A DNA stretch of 64,000 nucleotides. Source: Lachnospiraceae bacterium UBA7160 (lineage in GTDB: Bacteria; Bacillota; Clostridia; Lachnospirales; Lachnospiraceae). The position numbers and the translations under genes are program-made. A model generated the notes under the pieces. That model had not been told where the DNA came from. It did no database searches and was given only the letters and a program-made list of their open reading frames with translations. The DNA lies in contig DKWE01000001.1 in the NCBI GenBank assembly GCA_002491565.1, positions 9,264 through 73,263 on the forward strand, in the 5' to 3' direction. Of this stretch, positions 43,364-52,656 are shown piece by piece; the stretch's first letter is position 1; every line of letters starts with the position of its first letter.

Positions 43364-44410
43364 TTATACCTGAATCACCTGATGTCCCGCCGCCTTCAGC
43401 AGACGGTTCATAATCGCCTGTCCCATCTTCGGCGTATCAAATGCCTCCGAATAGATCACTGAAATATCCGAATCGTCAAATTCACGCAAAATCGAGAATA
43501 AATGTTGTGCGATGGTCCGCTCATCCTTCCTGGTACCAATGGACCGCACGTCCCCTGCCTTATAATATAGAAGAGATTCCTCTGTCCCAATCACTCCGGC
43601 TTTCTTGCCCGCCGCCATCTGCTCCTGCACCAGCGCGTTGATCTTCGCCCGGACACGCTCTCCGCTGCCCTCCACGATAATCAGCTCCGCCTTCGGCGCA
43701 TAGTGCCGATACTTCATGCCGGGCGCCTTCGGGTGGACATTGGAATCCTCGGCAATCAGCCCCCGGTCTATCTCAACATGCCCCAGCACCGCGTCCAGCA
43801 TCTCCTGGTTCACATAGCCGGGCCGCAGGATGACCGGAACTTCCCCGGTCAAATCGACGATCGTCGATTCCAAACCGATTGCTACCTCTCCTCCGTCAAT
43901 AATCATATCAATCACACCGCCGAGATCCTCCTCGACATGCGATGCTTTCGTCGGACTCGGACGCCCGGACGTATTTGCACTCGGAGCCGCCACATAGCCG
44001 CCTCCTGCCCGAATCAACGCACGCGCCACCTCATCACCTGGCATCCGGATCGCCACAGTCTGCAGCCCTCCGGTCGTCTCCTCCGGCACCAGATCTGATT
44101 TCTTCAGAATCATCGTCAGCGGCCCCGGCCAGAATGCATCCGCCAGCTGCTTTGCTGCAGGCGGGATCTCCGTGACGAGCGGCACAATTGCCTCCCAGTC
44201 TGCAATATGTACAATCAGAGGATTGTCCGAGGGCCGCCCCTTCGCCGCATAAATCTTAGCGGAAGCCTCCGCATCCAGCGCATTCCCGCCAAGCCCGTAC
44301 ACCGTCTCCGTCGGAAATGCCACCAGACCCCCGCGCTTTAGAATCTCACCGCCGCGCCGGATCTCCTCCTCATCTATACCATCGCGCATGCGCGCTATGA
44401 TTGTCTGCAT
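43364..44410 (-). CDS. L-threonylcarbamoyladenylate synthase (Sua5/YwlC)
   Basis: This enzyme uses threonine, bicarbonate and ATP to make threonylcarbamoyl-AMP, the first step of the t6A37 modification on ANN-decoding tRNAs. The YrdC domain motif GGLVAFPTETVYGLGGNA and the SANTSGRPSPTKA loop are present, and a C-terminal Sua5 domain (with HYAPKAELIIVEG) follows. The ATG at 44410 has AGGAG 7 bases upstream and gives 348 residues, as in other Sua5-type proteins. It is the first gene of the sua5-ywlE-rpiB run. Confidence 0.93.
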   Translation of the reverse strand: MQTIIARMRDGIDEEEIRRGGEILKRGGLVAFPTETVYGLGGNALDAEASAKIYAAKGRPSDNPLIVHIADWEAIVPLVTEIPPAAKQLADAFWPGPLTMILKKSDLVPEETTGGLQTVAIRMPGDEVARALIRAGGGYVAAPSANTSGRPSPTKASHVEEDLGGVIDMIIDGGEVAIGLESTIVDLTGEVPVILRPGYVNQEMLDAVLGHVEIDRGLIAEDSNVHPKAPGMKYRHYAPKAELIIVEGSGERVRAKINALVQEQMAAGKKAGVIGTEESLLYYKAGDVRSIGTRKDERTIAQHLFSILREFDDSDISVIYSEAFDTPKMGQAIMNRLLKAAGHQVIQV

Positions 44411-44494
44411 CCTACTTCTCCTGCCTTTCTCCGACAGCACGCTGCTCACAGCATGGCTGTGAACCAATGTCATTCCGTTCACGACATTCGAACA

Positions 44495-44570
44495 CATCAT
44501 CCATTCACTGAGCGCTCAGGATCGACACTCTTATCGCCCCTTCCCCAAATCACTATAAGCCGGATAATGC
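44495..44570. repeat. Intergenic palindrome, family C (second copy)
   Basis: CATCATCCATTCA at the left and CTATAAGCCGGATAATGC at the right resemble the element at 36693-36769. It lies in the 357-bp gap between the divergent sua5 and S1-domain genes, upstream of an extended -10 promoter. Confidence 0.4.
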
Positions 44571-44687
44571 TGGTTTACCAAATGACATCGCGCTGCGAAC
44601 TGTAACAAGTATACCACTTTGCAGGATATTTGGGAACAGTTTTCTTGATTTTTAGAAAGAAATATAGTATCCAAACCGGCAAACCTG

Positions 44688-44696
44688 TGTTATGAT
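44688..44696 (+). promoter_or_regulatory. Extended -10 promoter of the S1-domain gene
   Basis: TGTTATGAT gives a TGn-extended -10 (hexamer at 44691-44696) about 70 bp before the ATG; there is no good -35. Confidence 0.45.
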
Positions 44697-44767
44697 AGTA
44701 GCAACGGTTTCGCGCGGCAGTATGTATCTGTCCGCAAATGACAACAGTTCAACAAACGGAGGCTACT

Positions 44768-45853
44768 ATGAGTGAAGAAATGATGAAGCAGGCAGAAGAA
44801 GTAACAACAGAAGAAGTGAAGGCGGCAGAAGTTGCAGAGACGACAGCACCGGAAGCTGCGGCGGCAGCCAAGACTCCGGCATCTGAAACACCGGAAACGG
44901 AAGCTCCAGCGGCAGAGGCTCCTGCAGAAGAAGCGGCAGCACCCGCACCGGAAGCTCCGGCTGAGTCCATGGCAGACTACGAAGCGGAGATCACCGCTTC
45001 CCTGAAGCCGATTCACGAGGGAGACATCATGACCGGCACCGTCATCGGCGTTTCCGAGGAGGAAGTGACCCTTGATTTCGGCTCTTTCACAGACGGCATT
45101 ATCAAGCTGGAGGACGCAAGCGACGATCCGAACTTTACATTCAACGATATCGAGGTCGGCCAGACGATCTCCGCGACCGTCATCCGCAGAGACGACGGCG
45201 AAGGCCACATCCGGCTGTCCATGAAGGAAGCAGCAGCCGTCCTTGGCTGGGAGCGCTTAGAGCAGCTTCTGAAGGACCAGTCCAACATCACAGTCAAGAT
45301 TTCTGAGGCAGTCAAGAGCGGCGTAGTCGCTTTTGTGGAAGGTATCCGCGGATTTATCCCGGCCTCCAAGCTTTCTCTGACCTACGTGGAAGATCTGAAG
45401 GAATGGGTCGGCAAAGAGATCGAAGTGCGCGTCATCACCGCAGACCGTGCAGACAAGAAGCTGGTGCTCTCCGCCCGCGATATCCTGCGCGAGCGCGAAA
45501 AGGAAGAGCGCAAGCAGCGCATCTCCAATGTGGAGATCGGCCTCGTGACCGAGGGTACGGTCGAGTCTCTGATGCCTTACGGCGCATTCGTAGATCTGGG
45601 AAACGGCATGAGCGGCCTTGTACACGTTTCACAGATCAGCCAGCAGCGCATCAAGCACCCGTCTGTTGTGCTGAAGGAAGGCCAGAAGGTCAAGGTAAAA
45701 GTCATCGCGGTCAAGGATGGTAAAATCAGCCTGAGCATGAAGGCACTCGAGGATGTCGCGGCAGTCGCAGTCGAGGAAGAGACTTACGAGATGCCGAAGA
45801 CCGAGGAAGCTACCACCTCCCTCGCGTCCCTGTTCAAGAATATCAAGCTCTGA
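44768..45853 (+). CDS. S1 RNA-binding domain protein (RpsA-like)
   Basis: This 361-residue protein begins with an acidic, Ala/Pro/Glu-rich segment (about 1-75) followed by three S1/OB-fold RNA-binding domains (about 85-150, 165-235, 255-325; e.g. GVVAFVEGIRGFIPASKL and PYGAFVDLGNGMSGLVHVSQIS). It resembles the short ribosomal protein S1 homologues of Firmicutes, which bind mRNA and ribosomes. The ATG at 44768 has GGAGG 5 bases upstream; a longer reading from 44738 lacks a ribosome site. A very strong terminator follows. Confidence 0.85.
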   Translation: MSEEMMKQAEEVTTEEVKAAEVAETTAPEAAAAAKTPASETPETEAPAAEAPAEEAAAPAPEAPAESMADYEAEITASLKPIHEGDIMTGTVIGVSEEEVTLDFGSFTDGIIKLEDASDDPNFTFNDIEVGQTISATVIRRDDGEGHIRLSMKEAAAVLGWERLEQLLKDQSNITVKISEAVKSGVVAFVEGIRGFIPASKLSLTYVEDLKEWVGKEIEVRVITADRADKKLVLSARDILREREKEERKQRISNVEIGLVTEGTVESLMPYGAFVDLGNGMSGLVHVSQISQQRIKHPSVVLKEGQKVKVKVIAVKDGKISLSMKALEDVAAVAVEEETYEMPKTEEATTSLASLFKNIKL

Positions 45854-45876
45854 TACCATGATCTGAAATGATCTGA

Positions 45877-45963
45877 AAAAGTGCGTCCGGAGGGTTGCAA
45901 GCCTGGCTCGTAAAGTAAATCTTTACAAGTACTTAGTTCCAGGAGTCCTCCGGACGCACTTTT
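45877..45963. terminator. Terminator with 17-bp perfect arms
   Basis: AAAAGTGCGTCCGGAGG (45877-45893) and its exact complement (45947-45963) enclose a 53-base loop that can fold again (CCTGG/CCAGG and TAAAG/CTTTA). It separates the convergent S1 and serine-hydrolase genes. The long structured loop is unusual for a plain terminator. Confidence 0.75.
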
Positions 45964-46005
45964 CGGCCTGATTGGCCGGACTGCAATATCGGTTTTGTCT
46001 TTTTA

Positions 46006-47541
46006 TTACACTTCCAGTCGCTTCATCTCTGACATAAAGGAAATATAAGGATCCGCCTCGTGGAGCCGTTCCTTTGTCCCCTCGATCAATATTCTGCCAT
46101 CCACCTCCCTGTGGAATACCAGCCTGGTCCAGAAGCAGGTCTGTAAAAATTTGGTCTCCACCACCAGAGTTTCCCCTTCCGCATACGCGCAGGATACGGT
46201 CTGCGTATAGATCGGAATCGCTCCTTTGCTGTACACCGGCCGCAGCTCCCCGTCCAGAGACGCCTCGAGTCTTGTCCGGTAAGTGCCGTCATCCAGAATC
46301 AGCTCCAGCACTCCATCCTTATAGCAAATCGACACCGTTTTGACTGCTACGTCCTCATGATCATAAAAGTCTGTATATACGTTGCTGTCCGTAAGCGGCC
46401 GAAGCTCTGTATTCACATGAAACTCTGCCCCGGTCACTGCATAGATGCCGTTATATTTCCTGATATCCTCCGGAACCTCCCTGCTCGTCCGGTTTTTCAC
46501 CTTCCTGCCTGCCAGATACGCACACAGCTCCTGATAGCCTTCCTCATCGTCCGGAAGCGGTCCTTCCGGCAATTGCTCCGCGAACAGATACCGGCTTAAA
46601 ATCGCATCCTCAGCCCTGGACCCCCCATCGTCAGCCGCCTGATTGATCGAGACGGCTACATGGTTTCTCCGGCTCATCACCACATCCTGCCCATGTCCGC
46701 CAGAAAACTTAAAGGTCTCCGGCTCCGGACAGATCCAGAGCTGATAGCCATAGCCGGACCCGTCCTCCAGATGCGCTTCAGGGTTGACTACATCCGTCCG
46801 GATTCTCCGGGTCGTCGCTCTTTTCATCCACTCCTCGTCAATCAGCTGTCTGTCCTCCCATCTGCCATGATTCAGATAAAGCAGCCCAAGACGCAGATTA
46901 TTTTCCGTGCTCGAGGCTACCCCCGGCGCCGCATGAATGTGATTTTCATGAAATGCCATCCACTCCAGACAATCTGACTCCACTCCGATGGTGTAGAACA
47001 GCTCCTCCTCAAGATATTGCCGTACACTTTTCCCGGTTGTCTTAGCCACTGCCGCCCCAAGCATACAGGAGCCAGTTGTATTATAGAGGAAACGGGTCCC
47101 CGGCTCATGATCAAACTCCGAGCACAGATAATTCTTCAGCAGCCCGGCTCCGGATGCCGGATGAACGGACATGCCGTTTGCCATCATCAATACATGCTCA
47201 ATGGTAAGCTTTCTCATATTTTCATTCACATGAATCTGATACTCTGCAATTTCATCCGCAAACAGATCGACGATCTTATCCTGTAAGTGTAAATACCCCT
47301 GTGTGCAGGCCAGTCCAACTGCCGTACCCACATAGGACTTTCCCATCGAATGACAGATATGCGCTGTCCTGCTGGTATAAGGCGCCCACCAGCATTCCAG
47401 AGCGACCTTCCCGTCTCTTGTCACCATCAGGCCATGCATCTCTGTGCCGCATTCCTCCAGCTCCTTCACCATCTGCAGCAGCGCTCTGCTCGACAGACCA
47501 ACTTCTTCCGGCCGCACCCGCTCCAGCTCTTTTTTATACAT
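46006..47541 (-). CDS. Beta-lactamase-fold serine hydrolase (1)
   Basis: This class C beta-lactamase/esterase family protein (511 residues) has the nucleophile in SMGKS (SxxK) and a YNT motif in FLYNTTGS for the second catalytic element; no signal peptide is seen, so it is likely cytoplasmic. The C-terminal third is an extra domain without clear homologues. The ATG at 47541 was chosen over 47577 because GGTGGAG lies just before it and the longer frame overlaps the upstream gene. Family members include esterases, D-aminopeptidases and carboxypeptidases; beta-lactam hydrolysis is not implied. Confidence 0.8.
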   Translation of the reverse strand: MYKKELERVRPEEVGLSSRALLQMVKELEECGTEMHGLMVTRDGKVALECWWAPYTSRTAHICHSMGKSYVGTAVGLACTQGYLHLQDKIVDLFADEIAEYQIHVNENMRKLTIEHVLMMANGMSVHPASGAGLLKNYLCSEFDHEPGTRFLYNTTGSCMLGAAVAKTTGKSVRQYLEEELFYTIGVESDCLEWMAFHENHIHAAPGVASSTENNLRLGLLYLNHGRWEDRQLIDEEWMKRATTRRIRTDVVNPEAHLEDGSGYGYQLWICPEPETFKFSGGHGQDVVMSRRNHVAVSINQAADDGGSRAEDAILSRYLFAEQLPEGPLPDDEEGYQELCAYLAGRKVKNRTSREVPEDIRKYNGIYAVTGAEFHVNTELRPLTDSNVYTDFYDHEDVAVKTVSICYKDGVLELILDDGTYRTRLEASLDGELRPVYSKGAIPIYTQTVSCAYAEGETLVVETKFLQTCFWTRLVFHREVDGRILIEGTKERLHEADPYISFMSEMKRLEV

Positions 47542-47558
47542 AACGCTCCACCTCACTT

Positions 47559-49049
47559 TTACACCGCGTGCAGACAAGTCCAGCCTGCCTCCGGCTTCAT
47601 TCCCGCACTAATGCCATTTGGCAGATACAGCTCCAGACCGTCGGCGCCAGCTACACATCGGAATTGATATTCTCCCATCGATGCCGTGCTCTTGGAAACG
47701 ATCACAAATGTGCGCTCGTCGCTCCAGCCACCGGACAGATGGCACTTCCTGGGGTCCGGCCCGTAGATCCGGTTCTGTATGCTCAGGTCCGGCTCCAGAA
47801 GAAAAGGAATGCTGCTCTCCGGCATCTGTCCGTCAAGGCCGATCTGGTAGCTATTGACGCCCTGCTCTGTCCGCACCTGCACCCATGTCTCCTTCTCCTG
47901 AAATTCAAACTGCATTCCCATGAGGCCCCACTGGTTCGGTGCAAACTGCCACTCCTTTTCTGCCAATTGCCGCTCTGCCTTTCCGTGCGCCAATACCCCC
48001 CGCGGCGCTCTGCTCATGCGGCGCGTCTCCTCCTCCAGAGCTTCCCGTTCTGCAGCCTGTTCCCGCAGCGGTTTTCCGGACATCTTCGAATAAATTTCCT
48101 CATAAAACAGCTGGATCGCCTGATCCCCTCTCGATTCATTTCCCATAATCGTGACCGCCATGTCCGCCTCCGGCAAAATCAGAGCAATCTGCCCGCCGCC
48201 GCCATCCATGCGGCAGCCGCCGAACGCATTCCTCCACAGCTGCATGCAATAGCCAGCTCCGTTCTGATAGCCCGGCTTCTCATTCCCCGTCCATACCTGC
48301 TGCGCACACGCCATCCGGATCAGGGCCGGATCGATCAACTGCCTGTGATTCCACTCCCCCTGCTTCAAAAACCACAGGGCAAGCTTCAAAAATCCATTTG
48401 CCGTCACGACGGTTGTCACAGGATCATAGATATGACGGCTATTATACTGCGCCGTGATCTCCATTCCGAGCGGCCCGCCAAGCTTCTCGCGGACATAGGA
48501 CGCAAATTCCTTCCCGGTCGCCCTCTCCGTCAGCGTGAACAGCAGGTGCGGGACGGAATTATTGTAAAAGAAATGTTCTCCGGGATCGCAGGTCATCGCT
48601 GTGTGAAAAAAGCTCCTGCACAAATCCTCATCCGGATGCTCCAGAAAATGGAGAAATGCCTCGTCTGTATCCTGTCCTGTCTGCATCGTGAGCAGGTGAT
48701 ACACGGTCATATTCTTCATTCTTTCGTCCGGCTGTTCCGGCACCTCATCCGCAAAATACTTCACGACCGGATCATCCAGAGACAACGCCCCCTCGTCCAC
48801 CGCAAACAACACCGCAGCCCCTATGATTGCCTTTGCCGCTGACAAAAGCCGGTGCGGACTTTCCAACGTATACGGACTGGCTGCCGCCGCAAAAACAACC
48901 TGGTCATTCCGGCAGATCTGAAGACTGTGGAGATCGTACTCCATCTCTCTGAGCCGCTGGAGATACCGTGCGATGTGAAGCGGGGATATGCCAACCGACT
49001 CCGGTGTCCCCCGTCTGATTGTACTGTTTGAATAGATACTCGTCTCCAT
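47559..49049 (-). CDS. Beta-lactamase-fold serine hydrolase (2)
   Basis: This second serine hydrolase of 496 residues has its nucleophile in SAAK (RLLSAAKAIIG), a YNN motif (FFYNNSVPHLL) and no signal peptide. It shares domain order with the next gene, so the pair may come from an old duplication, but they are clearly diverged. It begins 22 bp after the ABC permease stop and the next hydrolase begins 17 bp after its stop, so all are likely one transcript. It probably cleaves an ester or amide bond in the imported compound. Confidence 0.8.
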   Translation of the reverse strand: METSIYSNSTIRRGTPESVGISPLHIARYLQRLREMEYDLHSLQICRNDQVVFAAAASPYTLESPHRLLSAAKAIIGAAVLFAVDEGALSLDDPVVKYFADEVPEQPDERMKNMTVYHLLTMQTGQDTDEAFLHFLEHPDEDLCRSFFHTAMTCDPGEHFFYNNSVPHLLFTLTERATGKEFASYVREKLGGPLGMEITAQYNSRHIYDPVTTVVTANGFLKLALWFLKQGEWNHRQLIDPALIRMACAQQVWTGNEKPGYQNGAGYCMQLWRNAFGGCRMDGGGGQIALILPEADMAVTIMGNESRGDQAIQLFYEEIYSKMSGKPLREQAAEREALEEETRRMSRAPRGVLAHGKAERQLAEKEWQFAPNQWGLMGMQFEFQEKETWVQVRTEQGVNSYQIGLDGQMPESSIPFLLEPDLSIQNRIYGPDPRKCHLSGGWSDERTFVIVSKSTASMGEYQFRCVAGADGLELYLPNGISAGMKPEAGWTCLHAV

Positions 49050-49070
49050 GTTACTCCCCCATTCTTCTCA

Positions 49071-49961
49071 CTAGCCCTTCACCCCGCCGATCACGATTCC
49101 TTTTACAAAGCCTTTCTGGAAAAAGGGATAAATGACCAGGATCGGGATAATCGCAATCACCGCAATTGCCATCCGCACACCTACGCTCGGCACCTGGATA
49201 TTCGCCGCGATCATACTGTTTGCCTGATTGTTGCTCAGAAAATCAGCGCTGGTAATCAGACGGTTCAGCAGATTCTGAATCGTGTAAAGCTCCGTGCGCT
49301 TCGTCAGATAATACAGACCGTTCATCCAGTCATTCCAATAGGCAAGCGCTGTCATCAATCCGACCGTAGACAGAATCGGCTTCGACATCGGCACTACAAT
49401 CCTGGTCAAGATCTTCAGCTCCGATGCCCCGTCTATCATAGCTGCTTCCACAATGTGCTCCGGTATATTCGTGCTAAAATAGGTACGCATCATGATCACG
49501 GCAAAGCCACTCAGCAGCAGGGACGGGAAGATCAGCGCCCAAAAGGAATCCTTGATGTGGAAGGTCTGTGTCCACATCATATAGGATGGAATCAACCCAC
49601 CCTGAAACAGCATCGTAAAGAAAACGAAAAAGGCAAAAAAATTTCTCCCCGGCAGCTTTTTTCTGGAAAGCGGATAAGCCAGAAGCGTTGTAATTGTAAT
49701 ACTCAGCGATGTGCCTACTGCCGTCGATGCAAGTGTCATGCCATAGGCGCGCAGTATTTTCGATCTGCTGAACCACAGATACTGATATGCCTCGAAGCCA
49801 AATTCCTCCGGAAAGATGGAATAACCATTTTTCAGAAGAGCAGTTTCCGAAGTAACCGATGACATCACCAGAAGCACAACCGGAAAAATGCACACGAGAG
49901 AAAGAAGGAGCATCACAACTGCCGCTGCCTGACTAAAGCGTTTTTCTGATTTTGAATACAT
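49071..49961 (-). CDS. LplC-type carbohydrate ABC transporter permease (second cluster)
   Basis: This 296-residue membrane subunit has six helices and the EAA loop IVEAAMIDGASELKILTRIVVP. The C-terminal VIGGVKG ending is typical of the class. GGAG lies 6 bases before the ATG. It follows the partner permease by 23 bp. The subunits resemble those at 24288-26112 in class only. Confidence 0.9.
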   Translation of the reverse strand: MYSKSEKRFSQAAAVVMLLLSLVCIFPVVLLVMSSVTSETALLKNGYSIFPEEFGFEAYQYLWFSRSKILRAYGMTLASTAVGTSLSITITTLLAYPLSRKKLPGRNFFAFFVFFTMLFQGGLIPSYMMWTQTFHIKDSFWALIFPSLLLSGFAVIMMRTYFSTNIPEHIVEAAMIDGASELKILTRIVVPMSKPILSTVGLMTALAYWNDWMNGLYYLTKRTELYTIQNLLNRLITSADFLSNNQANSMIAANIQVPSVGVRMAIAVIAIIPILVIYPFFQKGFVKGIVIGGVKG

Positions 49962-49984
49962 AACCTTCTCCTTTCCGGCAGTAC

Positions 49985-50899
49985 CTAAAACAAAGCATTA
50001 TCTGACTCTACCCGTCTCACAAACATATTTGCCGCAAGGACTGTCACAAAGCCAAGCACCGACTGCAAAAATCCAGCCGCTGCCGCCCTGCCGATATCGT
50101 TGGTCTCCATCAGCCCCCGGTACACATACGTATCGATCGTAGTCGTTGCCTTCTGCAGCATACCAGAATTCATCGGCACCTGGAAGAACAGGCCAAAATC
50201 AGAATAAAACATTCTGCCAATGCTCATCAGCGTCAGTGTAATCACGGTAGGCTTCAGCAGGGGAAGTGTGATGCTCACAATCCGCTTCCAGACCCCCGCG
50301 CCGTCCACCGCCGCAGCCTCATACAGCGTGCGGTCAAAACCGATAATGGTCGCATAGTAAATAATCGAGTTGTAGCCGAAGCTCTTCCATGCCTGCACCA
50401 TCGTCAGGATCACCGGCCAATATTCCGGCTTTGTGTACCAGGAAATCCCCTCCACTCCCAGTGGCTTCAGAATGCTGTTATTGACCATTCCGTTTGACTG
50501 TCCAAACATCGCATATACGATGTAGCTGATCACAACATAGGACAGCAGGAAGGGAATCAGGATCACCGTCTGAGAAACCTGCCTCAGCCATGCACTCCGG
50601 ATCTCATTCATCAATATGGCGACCGCTACAGCCAAAATAATGTTGAGCACCAGAAAGACCAAATTGTAACCAATTGTATTGCGGAACAACATCCATGCAT
50701 CCTTAGTTTTAAACAGAAATGCAAAATTCTTGAAGCCTACCCACGGACTGCCCCAGATCCCCGCGGTATACTTGAATTTCTTAAATGCCAGCTGCAGCCC
50801 CGCAAGAGGAATATAATTATTGACCACCAAATAGACCAGCCCCGGTACCATCATCAGATAGAGCGGCAAAAATCGTTTTATTCTTTTCATGTTAGCCAT
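49985..50899 (-). CDS. LplB-type carbohydrate ABC transporter permease (second cluster)
   Basis: This 304-residue membrane subunit has the EAA loop LYEAAAVDGAGVWKRIVSITLP. The ATG at 50899 has GGGGAG 8 bases upstream; an earlier ATG (50941) adds 14 unlikely residues. A family B hairpin (50948-51094) lies between it and the binding-protein gene and may reduce read-through, a common way to express more binding protein than permease. The ATPase is expected elsewhere in the genome. Confidence 0.9.
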   Translation of the reverse strand: MANMKRIKRFLPLYLMMVPGLVYLVVNNYIPLAGLQLAFKKFKYTAGIWGSPWVGFKNFAFLFKTKDAWMLFRNTIGYNLVFLVLNIILAVAVAILMNEIRSAWLRQVSQTVILIPFLLSYVVISYIVYAMFGQSNGMVNNSILKPLGVEGISWYTKPEYWPVILTMVQAWKSFGYNSIIYYATIIGFDRTLYEAAAVDGAGVWKRIVSITLPLLKPTVITLTLMSIGRMFYSDFGLFFQVPMNSGMLQKATTTIDTYVYRGLMETNDIGRAAAAGFLQSVLGFVTVLAANMFVRRVESDNALF

Positions 50900-50947
50900 A
50901 TCACATTCTCCCCAGTTTACAGCGATCCACACGCGGCGCACCAGCGC

Positions 50948-51094
50948 GCTGTATCATTCCTATTCAGGCCCCTTCGCATGATTTTCCATCGGACTGCGTC
51001 AGTCCCGATCAACGATGCTACCGCATCGCCTCACTCAGCCGCCCTGCCGATGAAAAATCATGCTGCCGGGTTTGCCAGATATAAATGAGACAGC
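50948..51094. repeat. Large intergenic hairpin, family B
   Basis: Imperfect arms of about 48 bases (GCTGTATCATT... and ...AATGAGACAGC) contain near-perfect inner arms GCATGATTTTCCATCGG / CCGATGAAAAATCATGC. The loop carries CGATGC-TACC-GCATCG, the same apical hairpin as at 54143-54187. Confidence 0.65.
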
Positions 51095-51121
51095 ATACCA
51101 GACACGCACGCCTGCTATACG

Positions 51122-52606
51122 CTATTTCTCTGCAGCCCAGGCATCCAGCTGCGCCTGCTTTTCTTCAATAATTGCATCGATTCCCGCATCATGCAATTCC
51201 TCGCGGAACTGTTCCAGCAGGCTCTCCGTATCATCCAGCCCCAGCACAATCGTATTGTAATACTGGGATACCACATTCGTACAAGCAGCAATCTCATCTG
51301 TCACATTTGCAGGGTTAAAAGTAAAGCCCATAGCCGGAGACAGCGTTGCCTTCTCATTGGAATCAATCCAGCTCTGGTAATAGGCCGGAGGATTCGGCGC
51401 CCACGGCATAGTAATCGTAATGTTCGGCCAGAAGGTTCCCATTCCGGACGGCCATCCGGTGTTGAATGCATCCAGCCCTTCCGCAAAGTCGATGGTGCCA
51501 TCCTCATTTTTCACATAGTGAACGCCCTCGATACCGCTGCACACCAGATTCGCAAGATCTGCATTTACATACAGTTCATTTAAAAACTTCATCGCCGCTT
51601 CCTGATGTTCGCTGAGTGCCGGAATACACCACATCATTCCGGATACGGAGTCCGTAGTCGCATAATTGACATCCGCAAGTTCGGAGCCATACAGCCTCAT
51701 ACCGCAGTTGTTCTGCTGAACTTCCGCTGCCACCGCCGGATCAAATCCGCCGCCCAGGTAGCAGAATGCCTGCCGGTTCGACACGTAGGCTACTGCGCCA
51801 TCCTGCGAATTCATCGGATCATTGACAAACAGTCCTTCCTTCATCCAGGTATTCGTATATTCCAGCATCTTCTCAAACTGCTGCGTCTCAAACACATTTA
51901 CAACCTCAAGATTGTTATCTGCCAGAATCAGGCCGCCAAAAATATTGTTTCCGGCCGTTCCAAGCGGGTCAAAGCCGATCGGCCCAAGGAAATCCCCGTT
52001 GGTTCCGGTCGGGAAAATAGCAAGCTCCGGATGCGCTTCCTTCACCTTGTGCGCCACTTCCGTCAGATCATCAAAATTATGGATGTCATCCGGCACGATC
52101 CCAAGCTCGTCACAAATTTCCGCATCCATAACAACACAGGGACGGTTGCTGTACGCGTCTACCTTCGGTACTCCATAGATATTCCCGTCGAATCTTCCGC
52201 TCTCCAGATACTCACCCAGACACTCCTTGATTCCTGTTCCGTAAGTGTCGAGAAGCTCGTCCAGACTTGCGATTGCGCCACTGTCCACATAGGTAGAAAC
52301 CGGCGACATAAAGCAGCAATTAAACAGATCGACGCTGCCGTCCGTCAAAAGCAAATTCAGCTGATCTGACCAGCTCGCGAAATCGATACACAGAAGCTCC
52401 ACCTCGACGCCGATTTTTTCTTCTGTAATCTGATTGATTGCTTCCTGAACCATATCCTTTTCTTCTGCGGCATTCATCGTGAGCATATAAGGCACAACAA
52501 TTTTCTCTGCCTCCGCTGCTTTTGCTCCGCTTCCACATACCGCTGCCGGCAGAAGCATACCTGTCACAACTGCTGCTCCCGCCATTTTCTTAAATTTCCG
52601 TTTCAT
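51122..52606 (-). CDS. Extracellular solute-binding protein (second ABC cluster)
   Basis: This 494-residue binding protein has a signal peptide (KRKFKKMAGAAVVTGMLLPAAV); a cysteine follows in AAVCGSG but the lipobox is imperfect, so either lipidation or cleavage after AKA is possible. The mature part resembles LplA-like carbohydrate-binding proteins (DGSVDLFNCCFMSP, NFDDLTEVAHKVKEAHPELAIFP). AAGGAGG precedes the ATG. The true ligand is unknown; the hydrolase neighbours suggest an acylated or amide-bearing sugar or a glycopeptide. Confidence 0.85.
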   Translation of the reverse strand: MKRKFKKMAGAAVVTGMLLPAAVCGSGAKAAEAEKIVVPYMLTMNAAEEKDMVQEAINQITEEKIGVEVELLCIDFASWSDQLNLLLTDGSVDLFNCCFMSPVSTYVDSGAIASLDELLDTYGTGIKECLGEYLESGRFDGNIYGVPKVDAYSNRPCVVMDAEICDELGIVPDDIHNFDDLTEVAHKVKEAHPELAIFPTGTNGDFLGPIGFDPLGTAGNNIFGGLILADNNLEVVNVFETQQFEKMLEYTNTWMKEGLFVNDPMNSQDGAVAYVSNRQAFCYLGGGFDPAVAAEVQQNNCGMRLYGSELADVNYATTDSVSGMMWCIPALSEHQEAAMKFLNELYVNADLANLVCSGIEGVHYVKNEDGTIDFAEGLDAFNTGWPSGMGTFWPNITITMPWAPNPPAYYQSWIDSNEKATLSPAMGFTFNPANVTDEIAACTNVVSQYYNTIVLGLDDTESLLEQFREELHDAGIDAIIEEKQAQLDAWAAEK

Positions 52607-52656
52607 AGTAAACCTCCTTAGATTGAATTTATAGATTTGCTTTGTCCCATAACCTC

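Noticed and set aside
47568..48842. 424-codon plus-strand frame opposite serine hydrolase 2
   Set aside because: Arg/His/Leu-rich composition is typical of antisense shadows in GC-rich genes; no ribosome site.
46006..49049. Reading the two serine hydrolases as antibiotic beta-lactamases
   Set aside because: They lack signal peptides and sit in a sugar-transport cluster; the SxxK fold is shared by esterases and peptidases, so resistance is not supported.
49455..49862. Plus-strand frame opposite the LplC-type permease
   Set aside because: Shadow; the permease on the minus strand has the full EAA loop and membrane pattern.
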